NCBI GenBank assembly: GCA_036346255.1
Contig: CM070617.1
Coordinates: 6,799,501-6,863,500 of the forward strand
DNA length: 64,000 nt
Source: Ampelocalamus luodianensis
Taxonomy: Eukaryota; Streptophyta; Magnoliopsida; Poales; Poaceae
Direction: 5' to 3'
Shown here one piece after another: positions 55,054 through 64,000 of the stretch. The notes beneath the pieces are model-generated. The model had not been told where the DNA came from. It did not search any database and worked only from the letters and a program-made list of their open reading frames with translations. How positions within the stretch are numbered: position 1 is the first letter of the stretch; each line of letters starts with the position of its first letter. The position numbers and the translations under genes were made by a program.

Positions 55054-57834
55054 TGTCGGACCTGGATTTCCTAATCCAGAATTCTCTGTGATAACACTGT
55101 GCTATTCCCTAGATCAGTAGATAGCACTCATAGATACATTGATGAATCATTTCATACATGACGTAGAACCATATCATTCATTAATTTAGCACATCAGAGT
55201 TTACATAGACCGCGTCGGGTCAGGTTTTACAATACGAGCCGAACAGGCCAAAAGATTTCATTACAAAAGCGGAAGCGGCAATGGAAGCAAAAGGGGTGAG
55301 AGCTAATCTCTCTACAGGCAAGCGACTGGGGAAACCCGTGTGCGTCCGATATTACCCGAGAACTCAGATAATATAGGATGCACGCAAGCACCAACGGAGT
55401 CAGCTAGACTGAGGCGAGACCTAGACTAAAAGAACTAAACTACTCTTCATCATGTCCTAGGCCACCAACTTTTGGATCCTCGTAGTACGCATAATCTCCT
55501 TCATCTGTAGCCTCTAAGGGTTTTGGGGGAAAAGAGCGAGGATGAGCACTACTACCGTGCTCGCGAGCCAACACACAATGCAATAATATACATGCAAGGC
55601 TAACCAAGGATGGCTCGGGTTCTTTTATTTGCTAAAGCAATGTTTTCAAATATCATAATTACAAAGTCCTATCACTTAGTAGTTTTAAAATTGCATTTTA
55701 GTAAAGAGAGTAATTGTGCAATATTTGATAACAGCAGAGGTTCCCTCCGCCTTATGCTTAATTTGATTGGGGTTACCCCCACATATTAACATCACTGAGT
55801 CTGAAAACTCAGGGAAAATCCAACCCAGGGCTAGGTGAGCCCGCCATAATTTTCATATCACCCACAAAGGTTTTTGAAATAGAACTAACTCAAGTTAAGT
55901 TCCCATGTCCGCCTTTGACTGTAGGCACTGCTGTTTAAACAGTTTATAACTCTGCAGAGATTGTACACTTTACCCACAAGAGATAATCATCTTGATATGT
56001 ACACACGTTTTCATAGACATGTGAATCAAGGGGAGATCATCACAAGACCTTTACAATGCATCCAACAGTATTAGTTACACCCGCTAAGGTTTCGTCTTCG
56101 AAGGGTTACGTTCGTTTAGATCCGTTAACCCTTACCCAGACCCCCTCTTGCGCCCTCTTAACGACTTACGTCGTGCGCCCCGACACCCTTCACCACAGAG
56201 GCTTATGGCGTCGCAGGACATCTACCTGGTGTAACTCGTACTGAGGGGTACAAATTATTTAGCCAGGTTTGTACTTTACAGACTTGTGGTTGTACTTATT
56301 TTACACGGGAGGTCATGACAAGATTAAGTCCTTAGGGTTGTCTGGGCGGTTCATTTCACATTCCAATCCACAAAACAACAGTCCTTGGGCTACATTAGCA
56401 CCCAGTGTCATACCATCCATCTTACCGTCCACCCAGACAGGGTAATAGCAATTTTAGGGTTTTTGAGGAGTAAAACCAAATTACCAGATTTATCTCAGTC
56501 ATGGACCACCAATGACTGCCCAAACCATTTTCATGTTTGAAGAGATGATGATTGAGACAGTCTAATGTCCCAGTACTTAAGCAAGGCTAGCATGTCACTT
56601 AAGTACAACATATAGCTATTATTACCATATAGTTACTAGGGTGACAAGGATTATTAGATTTAAATTGTCAAGGATAGCATAATAATTAATTACTCATCAA
56701 ATGAGTATTTAACTACCTTAAGTTTTAACATATATTTGATTAAGAAATTAAAGCATGCAATTTGCTATTTTAAAAAGAATATAATTTGCATAAAATGTAG
56801 GCTCAATATGATCAAAGTGTTGACTCGCCTGGGATATAAGCTAGAGGATCTTGATAGTCTTGGGCTTGATCAACTTTGGGATCTCCAGCGTCTTCAAATT
56901 CTAGTCGGATGAACGTACCGGAAAAAGGCACAAACAAGCAAAAAGAGCAATTAAATACAAATGAACAACAAATAAACTCCAAATTGAACAAGACCTATGC
57001 CATTAGCAAGATCTTGAATTAACAAATTTTTAAAAATTTATTTTATAATTTTTGGAGTTAAAATGAGGGAGATACGAATTTTAGAAGCCTAACTTTTGAA
57101 TTAAAAGAAAAAGGAAAAGAAAAACAACAAAATAAAAACTGGCGACGGCCCACAGCGCAAGTTTTGGCACAGCCACGGCTCGGCGCGCGGCGCGCCACGA
57201 GATAGGGCGCGCCCACACCGCGACGCCCTAAAAGGTGTTGTTCTCAGGCCGAGCGTAAGAAAAAAGGGGCGGCGCGCGCGGGGGGAGGTGAGGGGCTCGG
57301 GGGGGGGCACGGGGAGGGGAGGAAGCCCAGGGGCTCACGGCGGCGGTGCGAGGAGGTGGGGGCACGGCTAAGGGCGACAGCCACGGGGAGATCCGACGGG
57401 GAGGGCACCGAGCGGCGGCGGCGACGGCGGCTCCGGGAGGTAAGGCTTCGGCCTCTTCTTCTTTCTTTTGCTTCTTGTTCTTCTTCCTTGGTTCTTGCTT
57501 GGGGAAGAAAGGGGTGGGGGAGAGGAAGGGAGGGCACCGGGGAGGGGGCTTTTATAGCCGGGGAGGCTCGGGGGAAAGGGGAGGGGGACAAGGGGACCGG
57601 GGTGCATGGGGCACCGGCGGAAGCGGAGCCGGGGAAGTCGGGACGAGACGCGCGAAGGGCGTTGACGCTGGGAGGGCGGGACGAGACGCGCACTCGCGAG
57701 GTGGGTCCCAGCGAGGACGGGTCGGTGGTGAAGGTCACGGCCCAACACGGCGCGGTCGGGACAGCGTCAACGCTGGTCGAGGGGGAGGAGGAAGAGAGGA
57801 GGGGGAGGAAGAGAGGGAGAAGGGAGGGTGTTAC
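55054..57834 (-). mobile_element. LTR-like element D, 2.8 kb, TSD ACAAC
   Basis: It has a perfect 5-bp duplication ACAAC (55049-55053 and 57835-57839). The ends are TGTCGGACC and GGTGTTACA. Its block at 55935-56260 (CTCTGCAGAGATTGTACA, CTTTACCCACAAGAGAT, CCCGCTAAGGTTTCG, CCCCCTCTTGCGCC) matches 11180-11380 of element A closely. The GC-rich block 57120-57830 lies at the 5' side in sense orientation (minus strand). It has no protein domains. It is inserted into a further MITE-like stretch (GGGCATGTACAATGGTATAG at 55029). Confidence 0.78.
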
Positions 57835-57839
57835 AACAA

Positions 57840-58005
57840 CTATTGTCTATAGTACATCTTCATGTCATCTATAGACAGCACTAAAGATAACTTTTACATT
57901 GAGTTGTCTTTTTATATGTCTCTATAGACAACTCCTTTACGTATAATGTGTTTTGTTTTCGTGTTACAGTCGACTACTGAATGAGAGACGACACAATTCT
58001 CTATA
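57840..58005. other. Continuation of the MITE-like host of element D
   Basis: GTCTATAG/CTATAGAC phrases (57846, 57868, 57921) form a potential hairpin that continues the TGGTATAGACAAC start left of element D. The right end is not recognisable. Confidence 0.3.
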
Positions 58006-58109
58006 CTCCCTCTTTCTCATATACGTCATCTAATATTTTACGTGTTAAATCTTACAAACAGCTGACGTCACACTATTACACATATTCTTATTAGATGGAC
58101 AATGGAGGA
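58006..58109. mobile_element. Possible Stowaway-like MITE
   Basis: The left end CTCCCTCTTTCTCATATACG follows a TA. The right end, inverted, is TCCTCCATTGTCC before a TA. The CTCCCTC terminus and TA dinucleotides suit Stowaway (Tc1/mariner), but the inverted repeat is weak. Confidence 0.35.
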
Positions 58110-58778
58110 TATACTCTACCATTACTGCATCTCATATTCTCGTGAGAGGGATAGAGAGAAAACAATAAAGAGGTCAGAGGAATGGCATGACCGTTGGTGA
58201 TTGGCTAGAAGTGGCGGTGGGCAGGATGCACATGTGGGTTAATTTGGTTTAGAATTACAAGGCGCATTGGGAGAAGTACTGCTGCCCTACTGTTACCTGG
58301 TTCTGATCAGAGATTCAGAGGAACAGTACATATATGAACAATCAAGCTCCATGGACTTGTCCAGTATACCTGGAAAGAAAAGATTCTGTAAGGCCCAAAG
58401 CATAAAAATATTGCACTGCAAATTCATGATGAACTGTTTAGTTTATAAAATAATCCTTGGTTTTTCTATATAAACCATAAGTTTTCTATGTAAAAGCAGA
58501 AAATAATAATCTTTTTTTTTTTTTGTGAAGTTGTTAGTTGGACGGTCCAAGGCAAGCTTATCTCGTTCATGGTATGTTTTGGGACCCCTTGTCCCACAGA
58601 GGAAGAGATCAAAATGGAACAGAAGATAGCTATAGGGTAGCCACTAATAGGTGGTGCTAAGAAAATATAAAATTCATCTCTGTTGTTACATCAAGCGGCC
58701 AATGGAGGCATCTTCCCATTTATTCCGTTCAAACGGAAACGCAGCTCAACTGCTCAAACACCCATCCTTTCCCTCTCC
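58110..58778. other. Upstream region of the MIR156 cluster
   Basis: Non-coding sequence with no exon-like frame. A T-run lies at 58512-58524. It probably contains the cluster's regulatory region, but no specific motif can be named beyond the TATA box at 58779. Confidence 0.4.
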
Positions 58779-58786
58779 TATAAATA
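58779..58786 (+). promoter_or_regulatory. TATA box of the MIR156 primary transcript
   Basis: TATAAATA in the context CTCTCC-TATAAATA-CCGT, about 200 bp upstream of the first hairpin, with a C/A-rich initiator-like region (CTCAACTCACC) 25-35 bp downstream. It is the best core promoter in the stretch and suits a single transcript covering all three hairpins. Confidence 0.7.
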
Positions 58787-58979
58787 CCGTACAATCCCCT
58801 TCTCAACTCACCATCTAAATAAACAGTAATGTTCTCCAGCTAGAGATGTGTAAGTGTGTGTGCTAGATGTCTCGATAGACTAACCGCAATTGATGCCAAA
58901 GAAAGAGAGGGAGGGAATGATCAGTCTTATTTGTTTGCATGGTTTTTGTGTATTGAAGTTCTGGGGAGGAAGGGAAAGA

Positions 58980-59092
58980 GATGGAGGCAGACAGAAGAGA
59001 GTGAGCATACATGGTGCCTTTCTTGCATGCTGATTAATGAGTGTGTTCATGCTTGAAGCTATGTGTGCTCAATTCTCTGTCTGTCGGCCATT
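58980..59092 (+). ncRNA. miR156-like precursor, diverged first copy
   Basis: The 5' arm at 58989-59008 is AGACAGAAGAGAGTGAGCAT, differing from canonical miR156 at the first base (T to A) and last base (C to T). The 3' arm at 59067-59088 reads GCTCAATTCTCTGTCTGTCGGC and pairs with it with mismatches. Loop flanks (TCTTGCATGCTG, CATGCTTGAAGCTATGTGTG) are shared with the two copies downstream, so it is a tandem paralogue. Whether DCL1 still processes it, and whether the changed 5' base affects AGO1 loading, cannot be seen here. Confidence 0.8.
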
Positions 59093-59189
59093 AGAACTCT
59101 CTGTGTTTGTGTGTCTGTGTGTGTGTTGTTGTTGGAATACGTTCTTTTGCTTGAGCCGAAGGTATATATGTGCATATGAGAGATGGAGC

Positions 59190-59295
59190 TGAAGTGGAAG
59201 TTGACAGAAGAGAGTGAGCACCCATGGTGGTTTCTTTGCATCAAGGGACATGCTTGGAGCTATGTGTGCTCACTGCTCTATCTGTCAGCCACTAA
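59190..59295 (+). ncRNA. MIR156: miR156 precursor, second hairpin
   Basis: The mature sequence TGACAGAAGAGAGTGAGCAC is perfect at 59202-59221. The star strand GCTCACTGCTCTATCTGTCAGC lies at 59268-59289. The stem continues through CATGG/GCTATGTGTG flanks with a loop of about 40 nt. miR156 targets SPL/SBP-box transcription factors and maintains juvenile phase and grass architecture. Tandem MIR156b/c hairpins in one transcript are known from rice and from maize Corngrass1; this locus has that arrangement. Confidence 0.96.
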
Positions 59296-59369
59296 TCAGA
59301 CCCCATTTATCGCATGCAATATCTTAGGGTTTTTGCAGTTTGCCTAAAGAGGTAGGCAGGAGGAGAACT

Positions 59370-59475
59370 GGATTTTGGAGGTTTGACAGAAGAGAGTGAG
59401 CACACACGTTTCTTAGCATGCGAGCGCCATGCTGGGAGCTGTGTGTGCTCACTCTCTATCTGTCAGCCACTCATC
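59370..59475 (+). ncRNA. MIR156: miR156 precursor, third hairpin
   Basis: The mature sequence TGACAGAAGAGAGTGAGCAC is perfect at 59384-59403. The star strand GCTCACTCTCTATCTGTCAGC lies at 59447-59467. The loop contains GCATGCGAGCGCCATGCTGG, itself a small stem. It starts 182 bp after the second mature sequence, consistent with a polycistronic primary transcript. Confidence 0.96.
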
Positions 59476-59479
59476 ATTC

Positions 59480-60186
59480 CCATCTCTTCTTTCTGTTCAT
59501 CGAGTCCTTGAGATTAATTTCTTTGCCAGATCTCTAGTATACATATTTTCCTCCTAACCAGCGATCTGATTCATGGTTTCTCTTTTCATTATTTGCAGGG
59601 CAAACTGGAGTAATACATCTACAACGTTGTTCTGACTTCAGACACCACACTTGATATGGAGATGCCTGCGTTAGTTCTTGGTTATCGAACTCTGAACGAT
59701 TAATTGTCCAGTGTAAACTCCCTATCATGTGTAGTTAGAGGTTCTCTTGCTCTGTTTCTCTCAAAGAAGATCATGTTATATACCCTGCAAGGGTGTTTGA
59801 GTGCCTCACTGCCTCCTCCTCCGAATCTGTCCATCTCTGAACAATTGTACTCCTTGCCGTTATTTCATGTACACAATTGTGAGACTTTAATTCGCTAACA
59901 TTTTCTCTTGCCATCGTCTTTGGTTCTCAGTTTCTTGTAAGTTTCAGACTCTTCAGTTTCTTGTAAGAGTAAAGATCTACTGTTCGGTATGTACATATAT
60001 GCAATTGTGCATGCACCAAACTAAACATAGTTGAGAAAGCTAGCTTGATTTAATAGAGTTTATATAAGTGAAACTATCTGTGTTCTTAATCCCGCATATT
60101 GAAGTAATTGCTTATTCAATTTGTTACTATTTTCAGCGCAAATTGTAGGATCGTATATAGCAATCGCGCCGGGGGGGGGGGGGGGT
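59480..60186 (+). other. 3' part of the MIR156 transcript and intergenic DNA
   Basis: Bases 59480-59600 contain TTTGCCAG and ATTATTTGCAG, typical acceptor sequences, so the primary transcript may be spliced downstream of the hairpins. No open frame of significance is seen. CAGTTTCTTGTAAG occurs twice (59929 and 59956). A run of 14 G lies at 60171-60184. Confidence 0.4.
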
Positions 60187-61750
60187 GGTGTTGAATGATT
60201 GTAGCAATTTCTTTCAAATTACTACAACCACCTACGATACGATGGCCTGCGTTGATCTGCTCTGATTTGCTCTGCTTGCTGATGCTGTTGGCGATGATCA
60301 GGAGAATGACACAGCACGCGATCGAAAACAGTGTAGTTGACGGAGGAGCACTATCTCCTCACGCACTGCTTGAACTAGAACAAATCTGAGACGATGCTCA
60401 GAGAGACTCGCTGCCTGCAATGACTAAGTTTGGAATAGATCTAAGCTTTATTTCTGAATCATGTATTTGGCTACAAAGCGCCCTTACAATGCCCCAAAAA
60501 CCCTAGGACAAAAACTCCAAAAGCTTCATCCCAAAGACCCTTCAAAAAACGTTGCAAACTCTCAACCTCTCTCTCCTTTTTATAGGCTAGAGTTCTAAAC
60601 CGTATTCTCAACAAACACGGCACAAAATCCTATCTCTTCCGTAAATCAAGGGACCCGAAACTCTTTCAAACACAGGTTTTCCAATATCTCTAAACCTTCC
60701 AGATATTAAAGCCCTTCTATATCTCCTCACACTTTGTAAGCCTTCAGGACTGCACCTCCCGAAGCTTCTCCGCACATCATGTATCCACCTTTGATCTCCA
60801 CGTGCCTCAGCGTAAGCTCGACCACCTCATGACATCCTTGACCGCCTGAACGTTGGATTTTCCCATCCTAGTCCCGGTGCTCGTCGTCATCGACCATGAT
60901 CGTCTTCACGCCCAACCTGCACATGCAAAGACCAAAGAACATTTTCTTGGCACAAGTTCTCCAACTTGACCAATATCAGTCCACACACACATCACACCTT
61001 TAATAATCAATAAACACAAACCAGATCATCCATGATGTCCACGACTAGATCCAAAAGGTCTACGACCAACTTTATGAAGTCTATGACCACTTTCTGTAGC
61101 CTTCGACCACCGACCATGCACTGAAGCTTTCGACCATCGATCACACACTGTAGCTTCAATGTTCGACCAGACATTGTAGCAATCGAAGCCTACGACCGTG
61201 TACTGTAGCACTCGAAGCCTACGACCATGAGCAGTCAAAACCTCTCTCGACATGTAGTCAAAACCTTCTATGACCACGTTCAGCTGAACTTTCTACAACC
61301 ACATTCAGCTACGACCGCGTTTAGCTAAAACCTTCTACGATCACGTGCAGCTGAAGTCTCCCATGACCACGCAGTACTCGTGATGAACAACGCTCGTAAC
61401 GAACAGTGCTCGAAAAGGACAACACCCGTAGTGAACAAAGACTCGAGTGCGCTCACAAGATGCCGAAATAAACGAAGACTCGAGCTACAATGCTTACGAT
61501 GAGCGATGCTCGTAACTCGTACTCTGAGACTCGAAATGAACAAAGGTTCTCGAGCTACAATTACTCAAAGCCAAAGAAACGACCGAAACTTTCCCAAATG
61601 CAAATTCCAATATAACCCAAATATAAATTATTCATCATCAAAAAACACGATCCATCCACATGGTCTAACACAAATTAGCGTAATTAATATACATGCTCGC
61701 TGGAGATCTTTAGTGATGCTCGTCTTGTGTGAACTTCCCACGACAACCAT
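60187..61750 (-). mobile_element. LTR-like sequence in antisense
   Basis: Read on the minus strand, a TATAAAAAGGAGAGAGAGG box (about 60587) is followed some 130 bp on by AGAAATAAAGC (about 60455), the spacing of an LTR promoter and polyadenylation signal. The strand ends ATCATTCAACA at 60187, a CA terminus. The opposite TG end and a target duplication were not found, so it may be truncated. Its distal part is the degenerate repeat at 61030-61530. Confidence 0.4.
61030..61530. repeat. Degenerate repeats (TACGACCA...TGTAG; CTCGTAACGA)
   Basis: First, units of 20-35 bp with CTACGACCA or TTCGACCA followed by CTGTAGC or GCAGTC. After 61255, units with TTCTACGACCACGTTCAGCT. From about 61375, units with GCTCGTAACGAACAGTGCTC and ACTCGAG. 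Similar phrases (GAGTACTGTAG, CTACGAGTGCCGAGTG) return at 63900-64000. Confidence 0.6.
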
Positions 61751-61959
61751 TTGAAAGAAAATCAATCAATCAAGTATAGTAGTAGTCTATGGGGCTACTA
61801 ACTCTAAGTGAAGTCAAAGCAAGCTGATTAAGGGGTTAATTAATCTTAAAGAAGCTCTTGTCTGTTTCCATTCTTCCTGCTAACTTATGTACCCATGGCA
61901 CTCTTTTCTACTTCCATGGTGGTCCAAACACATGCTGATATGCATATCCTATGGCGACT
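61751..61959. other. Short intergenic spacer
   Basis: Ordinary AT-rich sequence between two repeats; no feature seen. Confidence 0.3.
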
Positions 61960-63490
61960 GACAAAGACTGACACTTGTATGATGTTGCTCTTCTCTGATT
62001 TTTTTTTGAAAACATATTATTTTAAAAAATATATATAAATAAATAGTCAAAATTTTTTTACAAAAATAGGCTACTATTGTCATTTCAAAAGACGACAATA
62101 GCCTAGGCAGTGGCGATAGGGGCTTCAACAACAGTCCCTGTCACCATTCTAAATAGCGACAGGGATCCTATTTTTTTAATATTTAAATTTTGAAAAACCG
62201 TCATTTCAAATGACAACAAGGATCCAGCAAGTCCATGTCGCCACTCCAAATGGCGACACAATCTACTCTATAAAAGATCCCAAAATTATGGCATACTCAC
62301 TTTTATTCAGAAAAAAGAGAAAGAGGGGAGGGAAGGGAGAGGAGAGGGGAGAAGAGAAGCTAGCGAAGCTCTACCCGTCTAGTCGCCCACCTTTCAGGTA
62401 AATGTTTTTAACTGGATGGATTACATAGTTTTAAATGTACAGTTACGTAGTGTACTATGTTGTACATAATCCTTTTCAGTGGGTAGTTTAGTTTTAGATA
62501 TATAGTTAATCGTGAAAATCTTATTTACGGTGTAGTACGTCAAATATGTTGGACGCCACCAACTTCAAATTTTACTATGGTCAGGGGACTATTCTTGAGG
62601 GTCACGAGGGGATTGATTTGCGTTATTTCTAATTGACGACTATGACCCTAACAAGACCAGAGAAGCGTACATGGGGCGCTGTGATGCGGTGGTTATTTCA
62701 CTCATTCGATTCGGACTATACCGTGTATGATCTGATATTGAGTTACCTTGCAACCGAGCACCACAGTGCACATATTAGGAGTTAGTGCAACTCAAGGGAA
62801 CAAGATTATGGCAGTCATATGTATGCAGGGGGATTTGGTCCTTTTGGCCCATACATATGCCAAGCCCACTCCTTCATCAGCGGCTAAACAAGAAGGGGAT
62901 GGTGATGCTGAAGAAGAAGTCGGGAACTCTAGCCACAGTGCGGTGTACACAATGACCGAAGGTCTAAAAGTTGTTGATCCTGTTGGTGAAGACCATGCGG
63001 AAGGAGCTCCTTCAGTCAGGCAAGCTGGGGGCTTGCTGACAAGGGTGAAAAGCTGGAAGCCCTAGTGCAAAGGATGGATCTCGAAGACTAGAACTACATG
63101 GTATTGTCAGAAGATGAAAGATCTGACGATGAGGATGTTGTGGACTAACAGGCGATTCCATTGGAGTGGAACACATACCAGTTTGACAATCTCATCATTA
63201 ACGAAAGCTTCCGTGTGCCATGGGAGTACGACCAGAGCGAGATCAGGCAAGAAGCTATGTACAAATGCAAGGAGGCCGTGCAAAAGATGGTCAAATTATG
63301 GGTCTTATCGGTGCGGCGTATAATCACAATCGTCAAGTCTAACCCAAGATGCTACACGTGAAGTGCGACATAGAGGGATGCCTTTGGCAAGTGCACATAT
63401 TTCAGCCTAAGTGGGACACCTACTGAAAATACTCTATAGTGGTCCCTCACACGTGTCATCGCCGAGTTAGTGCAGTCCTACAGGAACCTG
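61960..63490 (+). mobile_element. Second Mutator-like element, truncated on the right
   Basis: The left end region has TTACAAAAATAGGCTACTATTG, paired short repeats of the AATGGCGACA/GTCGCCA type (62100-62260), TATAAAAG at 62268-62275 and a purine-rich leader ending GAAGCTAGCGAAGCTCTACCC (about 62360). The same order occurs at the right end of the 28.9-35.56 kb element in opposite orientation, so the two belong to related families. A possible leader splice donor CAG/GTAAAT lies at 62398. The coding part stops abruptly near 63490, at a junction with other TE sequence. Confidence 0.6.
62546..63480 (+). pseudogene. MULE transposase N-terminal part (MuDR-type DNA-binding region)
   Basis: 62546-62632 reads MLDATNFKFYYGQGTILEGH and stops. 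Broken frames continue KRTWGAVMRWLFHSFDSDYT. 63150-63480 has PLEWNTYQFDNLIINESFRV, then PWEYDQSEIRQEAMYKCKEA, VRRIITIVKSNPRCYT, stop, KCDIEGCLWQVHIF, PKWDTYWKYSIV-like sequence and PHTCH. The order F..K.E...A....V...R.......S.....V.C....C.W.V......W.V.....H.C is the N-terminal domain of plant MuDR transposases. The DDE core is absent here. Confidence 0.7.
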
Positions 63491-63493
63491 TTA

Positions 63494-63868
63494 TCAGGCT
63501 TCATGAGACAAATCACTCTTCTCTCTTTCTAGCAATTTCATTTTCTTCTTAAGAGCATGCAGTTTAAGATCATATGACAACAAGCCATTAACAAGTTTTT
63601 GTTTGCTCACCTTGCTTATCTTGAGTAGGAGATCATCCTCGCATAACTCATCATGATCATCCTCAAAAAGCTCTACAACATGCTCATCTTCAAACACTAC
63701 TTTACATATGCCATTGGGCTCTGTCTCCTCGGGCTCTATGGAGAACTCTTTGAAACTAGTGAACATATGGGTAAAGTGGCCACAAGCACCACACATATCA
63801 TAAATTTGATCTCTAGCAAACCATCTCCGAAATGATTCACGCCTCATATGGTGTTGAAGTTTTGTCAA
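63494..63868 (-). pseudogene. Copia-gag-like fragment
   Basis: A 124-codon frame reads FARDQIYDMCGACGHFTHMF, a degenerate zinc-knuckle-like segment, then Asp/Glu-rich sequence (EDDHDELCEDDLLLKIS) and a Lys/Leu-rich coiled coil (LHALKKKMKLLEREKSDLSH). Such a knuckle followed by coiled coil is common in long Copia gag proteins. No neighbouring pol domain lies within the window, so the assignment is tentative. Confidence 0.4.
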
Positions 63869-63879
63869 ATCACTTGTTT

Positions 63880-64000
63880 TGTGCAGAGTTCAGGAATATC
63901 GGCTTGACCATAACCGAGTACCGAGTGGTCAAAAGCTACGAGTACTGTAGTTACAACCACTACTCATCGAGTATTGCAGCTACGAGTGCCGAGTGATCGA
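63880..64000. repeat. Degenerate repeat like that at 61.0-61.5 kb
   Basis: The phrases GAGTACCGAGTGGTC, CTACGAGTACTGTAG and CTACGAGTGCCGAGTGATCG repeat at 30-40-bp intervals up to the window end. They resemble the 61 kb repeat and suggest the same TE family. Confidence 0.5.

Noticed and set aside
57240..57880. Gly/Arg-rich frames of 160-172 codons
   Set aside because: They are GC-rich block frames of element D with no recognisable protein.
58856..59056. A 66-codon frame across the first miR156 hairpin
   Set aside because: It overlaps the hairpin arms and loop, has no conservation signature and starts in the transcript leader; the hairpin explains the sequence better. Micropeptides from such leaders remain possible but unsupported.
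60171..60184. The run of 14 G as a G-quadruplex element
   Set aside because: A homopolymer run at this length is equally likely to be slippage or an assembly artefact; it has no supporting context.

Overview
This window looks like nuclear DNA of a grass, probably a panicoid. The evidence is intron-rich plant genes, a very GC-rich intronless gene, nested Copia, LINE, MULE, hAT and Tourist elements, and a tandem miR156 cluster laid out like rice MIR156b/c and the maize Corngrass1 locus. The species cannot be fixed from the sequence alone.

Layout. 1-2.1 kb holds TE debris with one hAT-like element. 2.12-8.72 kb (minus) is an NDR-type AGC protein kinase of eleven reconstructed exons, with a 235-bp hAT element in intron 2. 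10.5-25.7 kb is a TE nest: a 3.4-kb LTR-like element (GAGAG duplications), then an old Copia element that holds a 4.1-kb LTR-like element (CTTGG) and a 5'-truncated LINE. 25.7-28.9 kb is intergenic. About 28.9-35.56 kb is a Mutator-like element. On its minus strand it carries a decayed plant-mobile-domain (PMD) protein, a degenerate coding minisatellite, a zinc-finger-like segment and an eight-unit array of ~155-bp repeats. 38.37-39.77 kb (plus) is the best-preserved gene, an intronless Harbinger-transposase-derived ALP1-like protein whose catalytic residues are lost. 40.5-44.5 kb (minus) is an unidentified gene end split by a 3.4-kb LTR-like element (TTCCA). 44.95-49.72 kb is a Copia element with a Pack-MULE-like insertion in its 5' LTR. 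50.4-50.94 kb is a second member of the first hAT family. 53.9-57.8 kb is a MITE cluster with a 2.8-kb LTR-like element (ACAAC). 58.8-59.5 kb carries three miR156 hairpins behind one TATA box; the first is diverged. 60.2-64 kb is TE sequence: an LTR-like stretch, a second MULE sharing the leader of the first but coding for a transposase N-terminus, and a Copia-gag-like fragment.

The cellular genes are the NDR kinase, the ALP1-like protein and the MIR156 cluster, possibly with the broken gene at 40.5-44.5 kb. They show no operon-like relation and are separate islands in repeats. The four long TG...CA elements with perfect 5-bp duplications share termini and internal blocks, and appear to be solo LTRs of one superfamily that inserted separately.
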